Shown here piece by piece: positions 53,946-62,401 of a DNA stretch of 64,000 nt. The stretch lies in assembly GCF_029952525.1 (NCBI RefSeq), contig NZ_JASAOF010000001.1, positions 124,001 through 188,000 on the forward strand. The letters run 5' to 3'. This stretch comes from Saccharopolyspora ipomoeae. Lineage in GTDB: Bacteria > Actinomycetota > Actinomycetes > Mycobacteriales > Pseudonocardiaceae. Positions within the stretch are counted from its first letter, which is position 1. The number at the start of each line of letters is the position of its first letter. Under the pieces are notes generated by a model, which worked only from the letters and a program-made list of their open reading frames with translations, was not told where the DNA came from and ran no database searches. A program made the position numbers and the translations under genes.

Positions 53946-55397
53946 TCACCTGCGCCGCAATTCCACCGGAAGTCCGTCCACGGGCACCGGCAGCGAGACG
54001 TAGTCCCACTTCACCTCGTAGCCGCGCGGCACCGTCCAGGTGTAGCCGCGCAGCATCTCGTGCAGCAGCGCCTTGACCTCCAGCGTTCCGAAGTGCAGCC
54101 CGATGCACTTGTGCGCGCCACCGCCGAAGGGCACCCACGCGAACCGGTGCGACTTGTCCTCCCGGCGCCCCTCGGCGAAGCGCTCGGGGTCGAAGTCGAA
54201 CGGGTTGCTCCAGTGGTCGGCGGAGAAGTGGTTCAGGAACGGCGAAACGCCCACCATCGCCCCGGCCGGCAGGTGGTGGCCGAGGACCTCGGTGTCGCGG
54301 ACGGTCGTGCGCACCATCGACGGCACCGGCGCCACCAGCCGCAGCGACTCCTTGATCACCAGGTCGAGGGTCTCCAGCTTCTCCAGCGCCTCGATGTCGG
54401 GGACCTCGTCGCCCAGCGCGAGGGATTCGGCGCGGGCGCGCTCCTGCCACTCGGGGTGCTTGGCCAGGAAGTAGGCGACCGCGGTGCTGGTGATCGTGGA
54501 GGTGTCGTGGGCGGCCATCATCAGGAAGATCATGTGGTTGATGACGTCGTCGTCGCCGAACTGCTCGCCGTCCTCGCTGCGCGCGTGGCACAGCGCCGAG
54601 AACAGGTCGTCGCCCTCGGAGCGGCGGGCGCGGCCGATGTTGTCGGCGAAGTAGCGCTCCAGCAGCTTGCGCCCGTTCACGCCCGCGGCCCAGCGGGTTC
54701 CCGGGACGGGGTAGCGCACGATGGCCGTGGCCGCGCGGACCGAGTCGACGAAGGCGCGGTTGATGCGGTCGGCGTCCCGGCCGCTGCGCTGGTCCATGAA
54801 CACGCGCGTGGCCACGTCGAGGGTGAGCTGCTTGAGCAGCCAGTACAGCCGCGGCCGGTCCTGGCTCCCCCAGGCCCCGACGCCCTCGCGCAGCGTGGGG
54901 CCCATCTGGTCGACGTAGCCGGTGAGGCGCTGCCGGGTGAAGGCCTGCTGCATGATCCGCCGGTGCGACATGTGCTCTTCGAAGTCCAGCAGCATCAGGC
55001 CGCGGTGGAAGAACGTGTCGATGAGCGCGCGCCAGCCGCCCTGGGAGAACGCCTTGTCCTTGTTGATCAGGGCGATCGAGGTGGCTTCGGGCCCGCCGAG
55101 GGTGACCATCGGGCGTCCGAGCGAGTGCGCCCAGGAGATCGGGCCGTAGAGCTGGAACCGGCGCAGCGCGAACGTCGGCCCGTAGCGCATGAAGTCCAGG
55201 GAGTGGCCGATGAGCGGCGGTCCGGCGTCGCCGAGGATGGGTTTTAGCCCGCTCCCGGGCGGTGGCGGGGCGAGTTCGGTGACGGGCCACCGCTTTTCGA
55301 GGATGCGCTGGTCCACCGACCGCGGCAGCGGCAGCGACGTCAGCGGCGGGACTCGTCGTCGGATCGCTTCGTTGACCTTCTCCAGCTGGAAAACCAC
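53946..55397 (-). CDS. cytochrome P450
   Basis: 483 residues. I-helix AAHDTST (295-301), K-helix ESLR (350-353), haem signature FGGGAHKCIG (424-433, C431). N-terminal PPPGSGLKPILGDAGPPLIGHSLDFMRYGPTFALRRFQLYGP resembles CYP51/CYP120-like P450s that act on sterol- or retinoid-like lipids. It lies downstream of the mce operon on the same strand, separated by 432 bases holding a hairpin element; a lipid substrate imported by Mce is conceivable. Confidence 0.9.
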   Translation of the reverse strand: MVFQLEKVNEAIRRRVPPLTSLPLPRSVDQRILEKRWPVTELAPPPPGSGLKPILGDAGPPLIGHSLDFMRYGPTFALRRFQLYGPISWAHSLGRPMVTLGGPEATSIALINKDKAFSQGGWRALIDTFFHRGLMLLDFEEHMSHRRIMQQAFTRQRLTGYVDQMGPTLREGVGAWGSQDRPRLYWLLKQLTLDVATRVFMDQRSGRDADRINRAFVDSVRAATAIVRYPVPGTRWAAGVNGRKLLERYFADNIGRARRSEGDDLFSALCHARSEDGEQFGDDDVINHMIFLMMAAHDTSTITSTAVAYFLAKHPEWQERARAESLALGDEVPDIEALEKLETLDLVIKESLRLVAPVPSMVRTTVRDTEVLGHHLPAGAMVGVSPFLNHFSADHWSNPFDFDPERFAEGRREDKSHRFAWVPFGGGAHKCIGLHFGTLEVKALLHEMLRGYTWTVPRGYEVKWDYVSLPVPVDGLPVELRRR

Positions 55398-55829
55398 TGC
55401 TGCTCCTCACCCTTGAAGAACGGCCCCGTTCGGGGAACGGGTGGGTCCTGCCGAGTTTCAACCGATCGTCGAGCAACACCCCCGGCAACGGCTTGAGCGG
55501 GAAGAGACCTCAGCACGCAAGAGGAAGATCAGCTCTGGAACTCAGCGGAACGGGCTCTGACACGGCTCGTCGTGGGCAACGTCGTCCGTCCGATAGTCGC
55601 ACCGCAACACCCCGCGGTCAATGTCACACCAGAACTGGCACGTACCCACCCGCATCACCCGTTCGCACCCCGAACCCCCAGCTCACACCCCCGCGCGCCA
55701 GGACCCCGAGTTTCGCCCTGCAAGTGGGGAGGGGGAGGCAGGGGGCGGCTCTTCCTCGAACCATCCGGACATAACGGACATTGATCATGGTCAATTCGAG
55801 GAAGAACCGTCCCCTGGTGAGGGACGCGA
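55398..55829. other. 432-base intergenic region upstream of the P450 gene
   Basis: Contains the second hairpin element (55741-55814), a CCCCGTTCGGGG palindrome at about 55427-55438, and a C-rich stretch. Small plus-strand openings here (55493-55774 and others) have no ribosome site or family likeness. The P450 promoter must lie in this space but I cannot place it. Confidence 0.4.
55741..55814. repeat. hairpin element, copy 2
   Basis: Left arm GGGGGCGGCTCTTCCTCGAA (55741-55760), right arm at 55795-55814 pairs over 20 positions with two mismatches; loop of 34 bases. The loop shares CGGAC and TGATCATGG-like stretches with copy 1 (CCGG.CA.AACGGAC.T.GATCATGG). Located just beyond the end of the mce operon. 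Confidence 0.9.
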
Positions 55830-56360
55830 TCAGAGGGTGTCCATTGTGGAGATTCGCCAGGTGTTCTCGGGAGTTCTGGTGAGGGTCACCCGGATCCTGG
55901 CGCCTTCGATGAGGGGCGTGGGGTGCCGGGAGCTGGTGGTGAGCTGGTTGATGAAGGCGAGCAGCACCACCTCGTCGTCGGTGGCCGTGACCACGCCCAG
56001 GGCGGAGAGGGTGGTGCGGGTGGTGATGCGGTCCCGGGTGGCGGCGGGGCGGATCGCGGTGCGCTGGAGTTCGAGGTAGTCGCGGGCGAAGGGGCCGGTG
56101 ACGGCGCGGGCTGCGGTGGCGAGGTCCCGGTCGAGCGTGTCGTGGCTGTAGCTGAGGACCTCGGGGATGTGCTCGACGGCGGCGCGGGTGGCCTCGGCGC
56201 GAGCCTCGTCGAGGCGGGCGGCGGCGGCCTGGCGCTGGTGGAGCACCGCGACACCGGCTGTGGCGGCCAGCAGGATCGCCACGACCAGCAGCGGGACGAG
56301 CGGGCGGCGCTTCGGCTTCGCGGGGGCGCCGGTGTCGTCGACGACGTCGGTGGCGGTCAT
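55830..56360 (-). CDS. Mce-associated membrane protein (Mam)
   Basis: 176 residues; proline/lysine-rich cytoplasmic start, one membrane helix at about 21-40 (VPLLVVAILLAATAGVAVL), then an external alpha+beta domain (SYSHDTLDRDLATAARAVTGPFARDYLEL...WRISTMDTL) typical of Mam/DUF-type proteins that stabilise Mce complexes. Overlaps the preceding Mam gene by four bases; last gene of the operon. Confidence 0.85.
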   Translation of the reverse strand: MTATDVVDDTGAPAKPKRRPLVPLLVVAILLAATAGVAVLHQRQAAAARLDEARAEATRAAVEHIPEVLSYSHDTLDRDLATAARAVTGPFARDYLELQRTAIRPAATRDRITTRTTLSALGVVTATDDEVVLLAFINQLTTSSRHPTPLIEGARIRVTLTRTPENTWRISTMDTL

Positions 56361-56836
56361 GGCACGAACTCCAGGTTGGCGACGAGCCAGGTCTGCGCGG
56401 TCTTCTGCACGGTGATCCGCAGCCGGTACTGGCGCTGCTCGCCCTCCGGCGCGGCGGCGTTGCCGACGGTGGCCCGCACCGCGGCCAGCGCGACCGCCGT
56501 GCGTCCGTCGGAGCGCTCCAGCGCGGCCTCGACGACCTCGCCCCGCGAGGTCACCTGCGAGCCGGTGACGATGTCGCGGAACGCCGTGGCCTGCGAGGCG
56601 AACTGGTCCTTGAACGCGCCCGTCGCCATCCCAGCCAACCGCCGGGCGTCCTGGTCGATGGTCCGCGCGCTGAGGTTGGTCAGGCCCAGCGCGGCCTGCC
56701 GGGCCGCGGCCACGGCCTGCCGGTCGGACTCCTCCTCCTCGGCCGCGGCCTGCGCCGTCTGGTGGAACCGGGTGCCCAGCACGGCGAGCCCGATCAGCAG
56801 CAGCGCGGCCGACACCAGGCCGACCCCGCGCCTCAC
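56357..56836 (-). CDS. Mce-associated membrane protein (Mam)
   Basis: 159 residues from a GTG at 56836 that overlaps the mceF stop. One N-terminal membrane helix (VGLVSAALLLIGLAVLGTRF), a coiled segment, and the same external domain as the next gene (LSARTIDQDARRLAGMATGAFKDQFASQATAFRDIVTGSQV). Two tandem Mam genes after mceF is the usual mycobacterial-type layout. Confidence 0.85.
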   Translation of the reverse strand: MRRGVGLVSAALLLIGLAVLGTRFHQTAQAAAEEEESDRQAVAAARQAALGLTNLSARTIDQDARRLAGMATGAFKDQFASQATAFRDIVTGSQVTSRGEVVEAALERSDGRTAVALAAVRATVGNAAAPEGEQRQYRLRITVQKTAQTWLVANLEFVP

Positions 56837-58128
56837 TTCAGCAGCAGATCGCGCCACGTCCCCTCCTCCGCTCTCGGGTGTTCCCGCACGTCGCCCAGCA
56901 GCACCAGGTGACCGTCGGGCAGCATCGCGTTGCCGGTGTCCGGGTCGTAGGTCGCCACGACCTCGGCGGGCGCCGCGCCGCAGGAGGCCGCGGTGGGCCC
57001 GCGACGGCGAGGATCGTTGGCGCACGGGTAGTTCCGGGCACCGCGGATCGAGCGCGGGTCGTCCGGCGCGACCTGGCAGTGCTGGTCCCGCGGGACCGCG
57101 GCCGGCGACTCGTCGTCGAAGGAGCGCTGCTGCGACATCGGCGCGTAGCCGGAGTAGCACGGCGGCGGGTTGTTCACCGAGATCCGGATTCCCAGGTGCG
57201 CGCTGCCGGGCGCGGCACCGGGCTGCTGCACGACGCGCTGCAGCGCCGCCGTCACCGCCGGGTAGAGCACCAGGGTCTGCGACACGCCCGGCAGCTGGGT
57301 GCGGATCACCTGACCGGTCGCATCGAGGTCGGTGAGCAGCTGCGGCAGCGCGGGCGTCAGCCGCTGTTCGAGGCCGATGAGCTGCTCGGCGGCGGGCGGG
57401 GTGTGGGCGAGCAGCCCGCGCAGGTCCTGGTCGCTGCGCCGCAGCTGCTCGGTGAACGAGGCCAGATCCCGCAGCGCGGAACGGGATTCGGGCGCGATCT
57501 GCTGCTGGGTGCGCAGGAACGGGCCGAGCTGGTGGATGAGGTCGACGGTGGGTTCGAGGTGCAGCCCGGCCTGGTGCAGCGCGGTCCGGGTGTTCTCCAG
57601 CAGCGTCGTCACCTGCGGTTCCTCTCCGCTGAGCCCGGTGGTGAGCTCGTCGAGGACGATCGCGAGCTTTTCCTGCGGGATCGACGCGGCCAGGTCGTCG
57701 AGGCTGGTGATGAGCTCGTCGGCCCGCGGCAGCGTCGTGGTGGCCGTGATCCGGTCACCCGGGCGCAGCCAGGGCGGCCCGTCCCCGTCGGGGGTGAGGT
57801 TCACCGACTGCTCCCCGATCGCGGACTTGCCGCGGATCGCGGCGCTCACCCGGGCCGGGACGCGCACGTCGTCATCGATGCCGAGGGTGGCCACGGCGGT
57901 GCCGTCACCGAGGTCGACCGAGCGGACCTTGCCGATCTCGACGTCCCGGTAGCCCACCATCGCCCCCGGGTAGAGCCCGGTGGCGTCGGGGAACACGGCG
58001 GTCACCTCGTACTGCCCGAAGCCGAGCAGCTGGCGCAGGTCGAGGTAGTTGACCAGCACCGTGCCCACGCCGAAGACGGTGAGCGCGGTGAACACCGCGA
58101 GCTGGATCCGAACCCGCCTGGTCAGCAT
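56833..58128 (-). CDS. mceF: MCE family protein, MceF position
   Basis: 431 residues; N-terminal helix (AVFTALTVFGVGTVLVNYL), MlaD/Mce domain at about 38-118 (YEVTAVFPDATGLYPGAMVGYRDVEIGKVRSVDL), long helical tail and a C-terminal Cys-containing region. Part of the hexameric lipid channel. Overlaps mceE by one base. Confidence 0.9.
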   Translation of the reverse strand: MLTRRVRIQLAVFTALTVFGVGTVLVNYLDLRQLLGFGQYEVTAVFPDATGLYPGAMVGYRDVEIGKVRSVDLGDGTAVATLGIDDDVRVPARVSAAIRGKSAIGEQSVNLTPDGDGPPWLRPGDRITATTTLPRADELITSLDDLAASIPQEKLAIVLDELTTGLSGEEPQVTTLLENTRTALHQAGLHLEPTVDLIHQLGPFLRTQQQIAPESRSALRDLASFTEQLRRSDQDLRGLLAHTPPAAEQLIGLEQRLTPALPQLLTDLDATGQVIRTQLPGVSQTLVLYPAVTAALQRVVQQPGAAPGSAHLGIRISVNNPPPCYSGYAPMSQQRSFDDESPAAVPRDQHCQVAPDDPRSIRGARNYPCANDPRRRGPTAASCGAAPAEVVATYDPDTGNAMLPDGHLVLLGDVREHPRAEEGTWRDLLLK

Positions 58129-59285
58129 CAGTTCCCTCCCAGCAGGTCGCCGAGCAGCGGGATCGCCGGGTCCGGTGGCGGGTTCTCCGGCGGTGGTGAG
58201 GGCGGCGGTGGCTCGATCGGCGAGCCGATGCCCAGCGGCCCGCGGATCGGGTCGGTGGCCTGCAGCGCGGTGCGCGCGGCGTCGAGGACGGGTTCGGCGG
58301 GAGTGCCTGCCAGCAGCCCGGATTCGAGGCTGGGCACCGAGAGGTCCAGCGTCACGGCCAGGTTCAGGAAGTCACCGCGGATGACCTTCCGGTAGGTGCT
58401 CAGCGGGAACAGCAGGGTTCCCAGCGTGTCGAGGGATTTCGGCACGTCGTCGCCCGCCGCGACGAGCTGCTGCAACGACGGGCGCAGGTCGTCGACGACG
58501 GCCAGCAGGTCGTCGCGGGAGCGGTCGAGGACGTCGGTGCCGACCGCGCCGAGCCTGCTGGAGGCGTCCAGCGCGGAGCGGAGCGAGTCGCGCTGCTCGT
58601 TGAGCACCCGGATGCCCGGCCCCAGCTCGTCGACGGCGCGTCCGAGGCGCTGGGAGTTCGCGCGCAGCCGCGCGGCGAGGCCGTCGACGGCCTCGATCGA
58701 GCGCACGATCTGGGCCTTCTGCTCGTCGGCGGAGCGGGCGAGGGCGCCGAGCTGGTGGATGAGGTCGCGGGTCTGCTGCTCGTTGCCGCCCAGCGCCCGG
58801 TTGAGCTCGTCGGTGATCACCCGGACCTGCCGGAGCCCGCCGCCGTTGAGCCACAGCGACAGCGCCGCCAGCAGTTCCTCGGTGCCCGGGTAGCGGTTGG
58901 TGCGCTCGGCGGGGATGACGGCGCCGTCGGCGAGCCTGCCGACCGGATCGGGCGGGGCGGCGAGCTCGACGTACTGGGCGCCGAGCAGGCTCTTCTGCCC
59001 GACGGAGGCCACGGCGTTGGCGGGCAGCACCACGCCCGGGTCCAGGCCGATCTCGACCTCGGCCTGCCAGCCGTGCAGACCGATGCGGCGGACCGCGCCG
59101 ACGGTGACGTCGTCGACCTTGACCTCCGAGCGGGGCACCAGGTTGGCGACGTCGGCGAAGCGCACCACGACCCGCCGCGAGTCGCCGCCGCTGCCGGGGC
59201 CTCCGGGCAGCGGCACCAGCTGGGCGCTGTCCACCGAGCACCCGGCCAGCAGGCAGCTGATCAGCAGCAGGGCGAGTCCGCGCAT
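58128..59285 (-). CDS. mceE: MCE family lipoprotein, MceE position
   Basis: 385 residues; lipobox CLLAGCS (C16), as in MceE/LprK, then the Mce domain (VVVRFADVANLVPRSEVKVDDVTVGAVRRIGL) and a proline-rich C-terminus (IEPPPPSPPPENPPPD). It anchors the Mce tube in the outer leaflet by a lipid. Confidence 0.92.
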   Translation of the reverse strand: MRGLALLLISCLLAGCSVDSAQLVPLPGGPGSGGDSRRVVVRFADVANLVPRSEVKVDDVTVGAVRRIGLHGWQAEVEIGLDPGVVLPANAVASVGQKSLLGAQYVELAAPPDPVGRLADGAVIPAERTNRYPGTEELLAALSLWLNGGGLRQVRVITDELNRALGGNEQQTRDLIHQLGALARSADEQKAQIVRSIEAVDGLAARLRANSQRLGRAVDELGPGIRVLNEQRDSLRSALDASSRLGAVGTDVLDRSRDDLLAVVDDLRPSLQQLVAAGDDVPKSLDTLGTLLFPLSTYRKVIRGDFLNLAVTLDLSVPSLESGLLAGTPAEPVLDAARTALQATDPIRGPLGIGSPIEPPPPSPPPENPPPDPAIPLLGDLLGGN

Positions 59286-60400
59286 CACGGGCCTCCCGGT
59301 GCGGGCTGCTGGTGGGGCGTTCCGGTGCGGTGCAGCGGGTCGAGGCCGATCGGCGGGTAGGGCAGGTCGAGGGGCTTCAGCAGCGGGTCGAGCGCGGCGC
59401 GGCAGTCGTCGATGGTGCCTCCGGCGGAGAACACCATCTGGCAGGTCAGGCTGGACACGCTGGCGGTGTAGGGCATCTGGACGCGGGTGCTGGCCGAGCC
59501 GGTGCCGGGTTCGTAGACGTTGTAGAGGTTGGCCAGCGTTTGCGGCGCGACGTGCAGCACGTCGGCGAGGTCCCCGCGACCGGCGGCGAGGGTGGCGCCG
59601 ACGTCGCGGAGCTCGCCGACGGTGTCCCCGAGCTGCTGCTGGTGCGTGCGGGTGAACTCGGAGATCGTCACCAGCGCCCGGTCGGAGGCCGCCAGGGCCT
59701 GGCCGAGTTCGGCGCGGTTGTCCTCGGCGAGCGCGCTCAGCGAGGACAGCTGCGTCGAGAAGGCCTTGAGCTGCTCCTGGCTGTCGTTGAGCCCGGCGGT
59801 GAACTCGTCGAGCCGGCGCAGGCTGGTGAACAGGTCCTCGCTGCCTGCGGCGACCGTGCCGGAGGTGCCGGCGAGCTGGTCCAGGGTGCGGCGGAACTCG
59901 GCGCCGTTGCCGCCCAGGTTGTGCGCCCCGGCCTCGATCGCCCGCGACACCGCGCCCTGGCGGTTCGCCCCGCCGGGGCCCAGGGCCCGCGCGAGTTCGG
60001 TGAGTTCGGCGTTGGTCTGGTCCCACTCGGCGGGCACGGCGGTGCGCTCCACCGGGATCTCGGCCTCGTCGGCCAGCACCGGCCCGCCCCGGTAGACCGG
60101 CGCGAGCTGCAGGTACCGGCCGCTGACCAGGCTGGGCGCCACCAGCGCCACGGAGGTGTCGGCCGGGACCTTCCGGTCGGCGTCGTAGCCGAAGCGGACC
60201 CGCACGTGGTCGCCCTCGGGCACGATCTCGTCGATCTCGCCGACCCGCACGCCCAGCACCCGCACCTCGTCGTCGACGTGGATGCCGCTCGCGCTCGGGA
60301 GGTGGGCCGTGGCGTGCTTCTGCCGCTCGGCGGTCAGCAGGTGGATCGCACCGCCCACCAGCAGCGCGCCGATCAGCAGCGCCAGCGCTCGCCGGATCAT
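59285..60400 (-). CDS. mceD: MCE family protein, MceD position
   Basis: 371 residues; N-terminal helix, Mce domain (ATAHLPSASGIHVDDEVRVLGVRVGEIDEI), long coiled helices to about 280 and a C-terminal region ending in Pro/Gly. Overlaps both neighbours. Confidence 0.9.
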   Translation of the reverse strand: MIRRALALLIGALLVGGAIHLLTAERQKHATAHLPSASGIHVDDEVRVLGVRVGEIDEIVPEGDHVRVRFGYDADRKVPADTSVALVAPSLVSGRYLQLAPVYRGGPVLADEAEIPVERTAVPAEWDQTNAELTELARALGPGGANRQGAVSRAIEAGAHNLGGNGAEFRRTLDQLAGTSGTVAAGSEDLFTSLRRLDEFTAGLNDSQEQLKAFSTQLSSLSALAEDNRAELGQALAASDRALVTISEFTRTHQQQLGDTVGELRDVGATLAAGRGDLADVLHVAPQTLANLYNVYEPGTGSASTRVQMPYTASVSSLTCQMVFSAGGTIDDCRAALDPLLKPLDLPYPPIGLDPLHRTGTPHQQPAPGGP

Positions 60401-61377
60401 CGGGTCCCCCTCCCCAGCAGGTCCTGCAGCCCTGGAACGGCGTTGGTGGGCGGGATGTTGGCGAAGTAGGCGTCCAGCGCGGGCATCGTGGACAGCACCT
60501 CCCCGAGGGTGCGCAGCATCGGCACGGCCTCGTGCAGGGCGGCGGTGAGGTGGTCGCGGTTGTCCCGCAGGATCGCCACCGCCGAGCGGAGTTCGGTCAG
60601 CGCGGGCCGCAGCTGGGCGTCGTTCTCGCGCGCGAGCGCGTCGAGCTGGTCGGCGGTCGTGGTGAGGTCGGCCAGCAGCCGCTCGATGGCGGCCTGGCGC
60701 TGGTTGAGCGCGGTCAGCAGCGCGGTGCCCTGGTCGAAGATCGCCCGCAGGTCCTGCTGGTGCTGCGCCAGCACCTCGGTGGTGGCGCGGGAGTGCTCCA
60801 GCAGGGAGCGCAGTTCGGCGTCGCGGGCGTTGACGCTCTCGGCGAGCCGCCGCAACCCGCTCAGCGCCCCGGGCACGCTGCGCGCGGTGCCGTCGAGGGT
60901 GTCGGCGACGGCGGTCAGCGCGGTGGTGAGCCGGTCGGTGTCGAGCCGCGAGGTGGTGTCGGTGAGGCTCTGCAGGGCTTGGGTGACGTCGTAGGGCGCG
61001 ACCGTGCGCGACAGCGGGATCTGGGCGTCGTCCGGCATCTCCCCGGGCCCGGCCGGGCCGAGGCTGAGCGCCTTCTCGCCGAGCGCGCTCTGCGCCTTGA
61101 TCGCCGCGGTGCTCTCCTCCCCCACCCGCAGGTCGGGTTCGTCGACGGTGAACGACACCAGCACGTCGGTGTCGCGCAGCTCGACGTCCTCGACGCGGCC
61201 GACGGTCATGCCCGAGACCACCACCGGATCGCCCGCCACCAGGCCCCCGGCCTCGGAGAACACGGCGTGCAGGCCGCGTCCGGCCAGCAGCGGCGAGATC
61301 GCGTCCCCGCTGAGCGAGAGCAGCACGACGGCGGCGAGCACCACCGAGCCGATGACGCCGAGCCGGGAGTCGTTCAC
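60397..61377 (-). CDS. mceC: MCE family protein, MceC position
   Basis: 326 residues from a GTG at 61377, one base after the mceB stop. N-terminal helix, Mce domain (LHAVFSEAGGLVAGDPVVVSGMTVGRVEDVEL), then heptad-rich helices. Shorter C-terminal tail than the others. Confidence 0.9.
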   Translation of the reverse strand: MNDSRLGVIGSVVLAAVVLLSLSGDAISPLLAGRGLHAVFSEAGGLVAGDPVVVSGMTVGRVEDVELRDTDVLVSFTVDEPDLRVGEESTAAIKAQSALGEKALSLGPAGPGEMPDDAQIPLSRTVAPYDVTQALQSLTDTTSRLDTDRLTTALTAVADTLDGTARSVPGALSGLRRLAESVNARDAELRSLLEHSRATTEVLAQHQQDLRAIFDQGTALLTALNQRQAAIERLLADLTTTADQLDALARENDAQLRPALTELRSAVAILRDNRDHLTAALHEAVPMLRTLGEVLSTMPALDAYFANIPPTNAVPGLQDLLGRGTR

Positions 61378-61378
61378 G

Positions 61379-62401
61379 TCAGTTCCCGCCTTCCTCGGCG
61401 CAGCGCCGCACGTCGCTGTCGATCCACGGGGTGTAGAGGTAGCCGCCGGTGGGGGTGCTGGTGCGCACCCGGACGCTGCACAGGTAGGCGTTGAAGAAGT
61501 TGCCGTTGACGCCGATCCGGCCGATCCGCCGGTAAGCCTCGGGCAGCTCGCGCAGCGCGGAGCGCACGTCCTCGTCGTGCGCGTTGAGGGTGCCCGCGAT
61601 GGTGCGCAGGTCGCCGATCTCGGCGCGCAGGTCGGGCCGCAGCCGGGGCAGCAGGTCGGCGGTGGTGGCGGTGAGGCCGTGCAGGTGGTCGACGGCGCCG
61701 GTGATCGAGCCGCGGTCGGCGGCCAGCCCGTCGACGAGCCGCCGGGTCTGCCCGATGACCTCGGAGACCTGCCGGTCGTGGGCGTCGAAGGTGGCCAGGG
61801 CGGCGTCGAGGTTGCCGATGACGTCGCCGATGAGCCGGTCCCGGTCGGCGAGGGCGTGGGTGACCGAGGCCAGCGAGGTCAGGAACGAGTCCAGCGCCCC
61901 GGCCTCACCTTGCAGCACCTGGATCAGCGAGCCGGAGAGCTGGTTGACCTGCTCCGGCGAGAGGGCTCGGAACAGCGGCTGGAAGCCGCCGACGAGCACG
62001 TCGAGGTCGAGCGCGGGCGCGGTGCGCTGCAGCGGGATCACCGCCTCGCCCAGCGGCGCGCCGCCGTCGCCCTCGGCGAGCTCCAGGTAGCGGTTGCCGA
62101 CGAGGTCGCGGTACTTCACCGCGGCGCGGGTGCCGGTGGTCAGCGGGGGCGCGCCGGAGACCGTCATGGTCACCAGCACGGTCGCGTCGGGCCGCATCCG
62201 CAGGTCCTCGACCTGCCCCACGCGCACGCCCGCGACCCGCACCGGGTCGCCGGGTTCGAGGTAGGACACGTCGGCGAACTCGGCCCGCACCTCGGTTTCG
62301 GTTCCGGCCCTGCGGGTTTCGCCGAGCAGCAGCGCGATGTAGCCGGCGGCGAGCGCGGCGATGGTGAAGAACACCCCGAGCTTGACGACCTCTCCCCTCA
62401 C
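61379..62401 (-). CDS. mceB: MCE family protein, MceB position
   Basis: 340 residues from a GTG at 62401 overlapping the mceA stop. N-terminal helix (LGVFFTIAALAAGYIALLL), Mce domain (VRAEFADVSYLEPGDPVRVAGVRVGQVEDLRM), helical tail, Cys-containing C-terminus (YLCSVRVRT..RRCAEEGG). Confidence 0.9.
   Translation of the reverse strand: MRGEVVKLGVFFTIAALAAGYIALLLGETRRAGTETEVRAEFADVSYLEPGDPVRVAGVRVGQVEDLRMRPDATVLVTMTVSGAPPLTTGTRAAVKYRDLVGNRYLELAEGDGGAPLGEAVIPLQRTAPALDLDVLVGGFQPLFRALSPEQVNQLSGSLIQVLQGEAGALDSFLTSLASVTHALADRDRLIGDVIGNLDAALATFDAHDRQVSEVIGQTRRLVDGLAADRGSITGAVDHLHGLTATTADLLPRLRPDLRAEIGDLRTIAGTLNAHDEDVRSALRELPEAYRRIGRIGVNGNFFNAYLCSVRVRTSTPTGGYLYTPWIDSDVRRCAEEGGN

Noticed and set aside
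55493-55784. Small plus-strand ORFs before the P450 gene
   Set aside because: No ribosome site, biased composition, and they run into the hairpin element.
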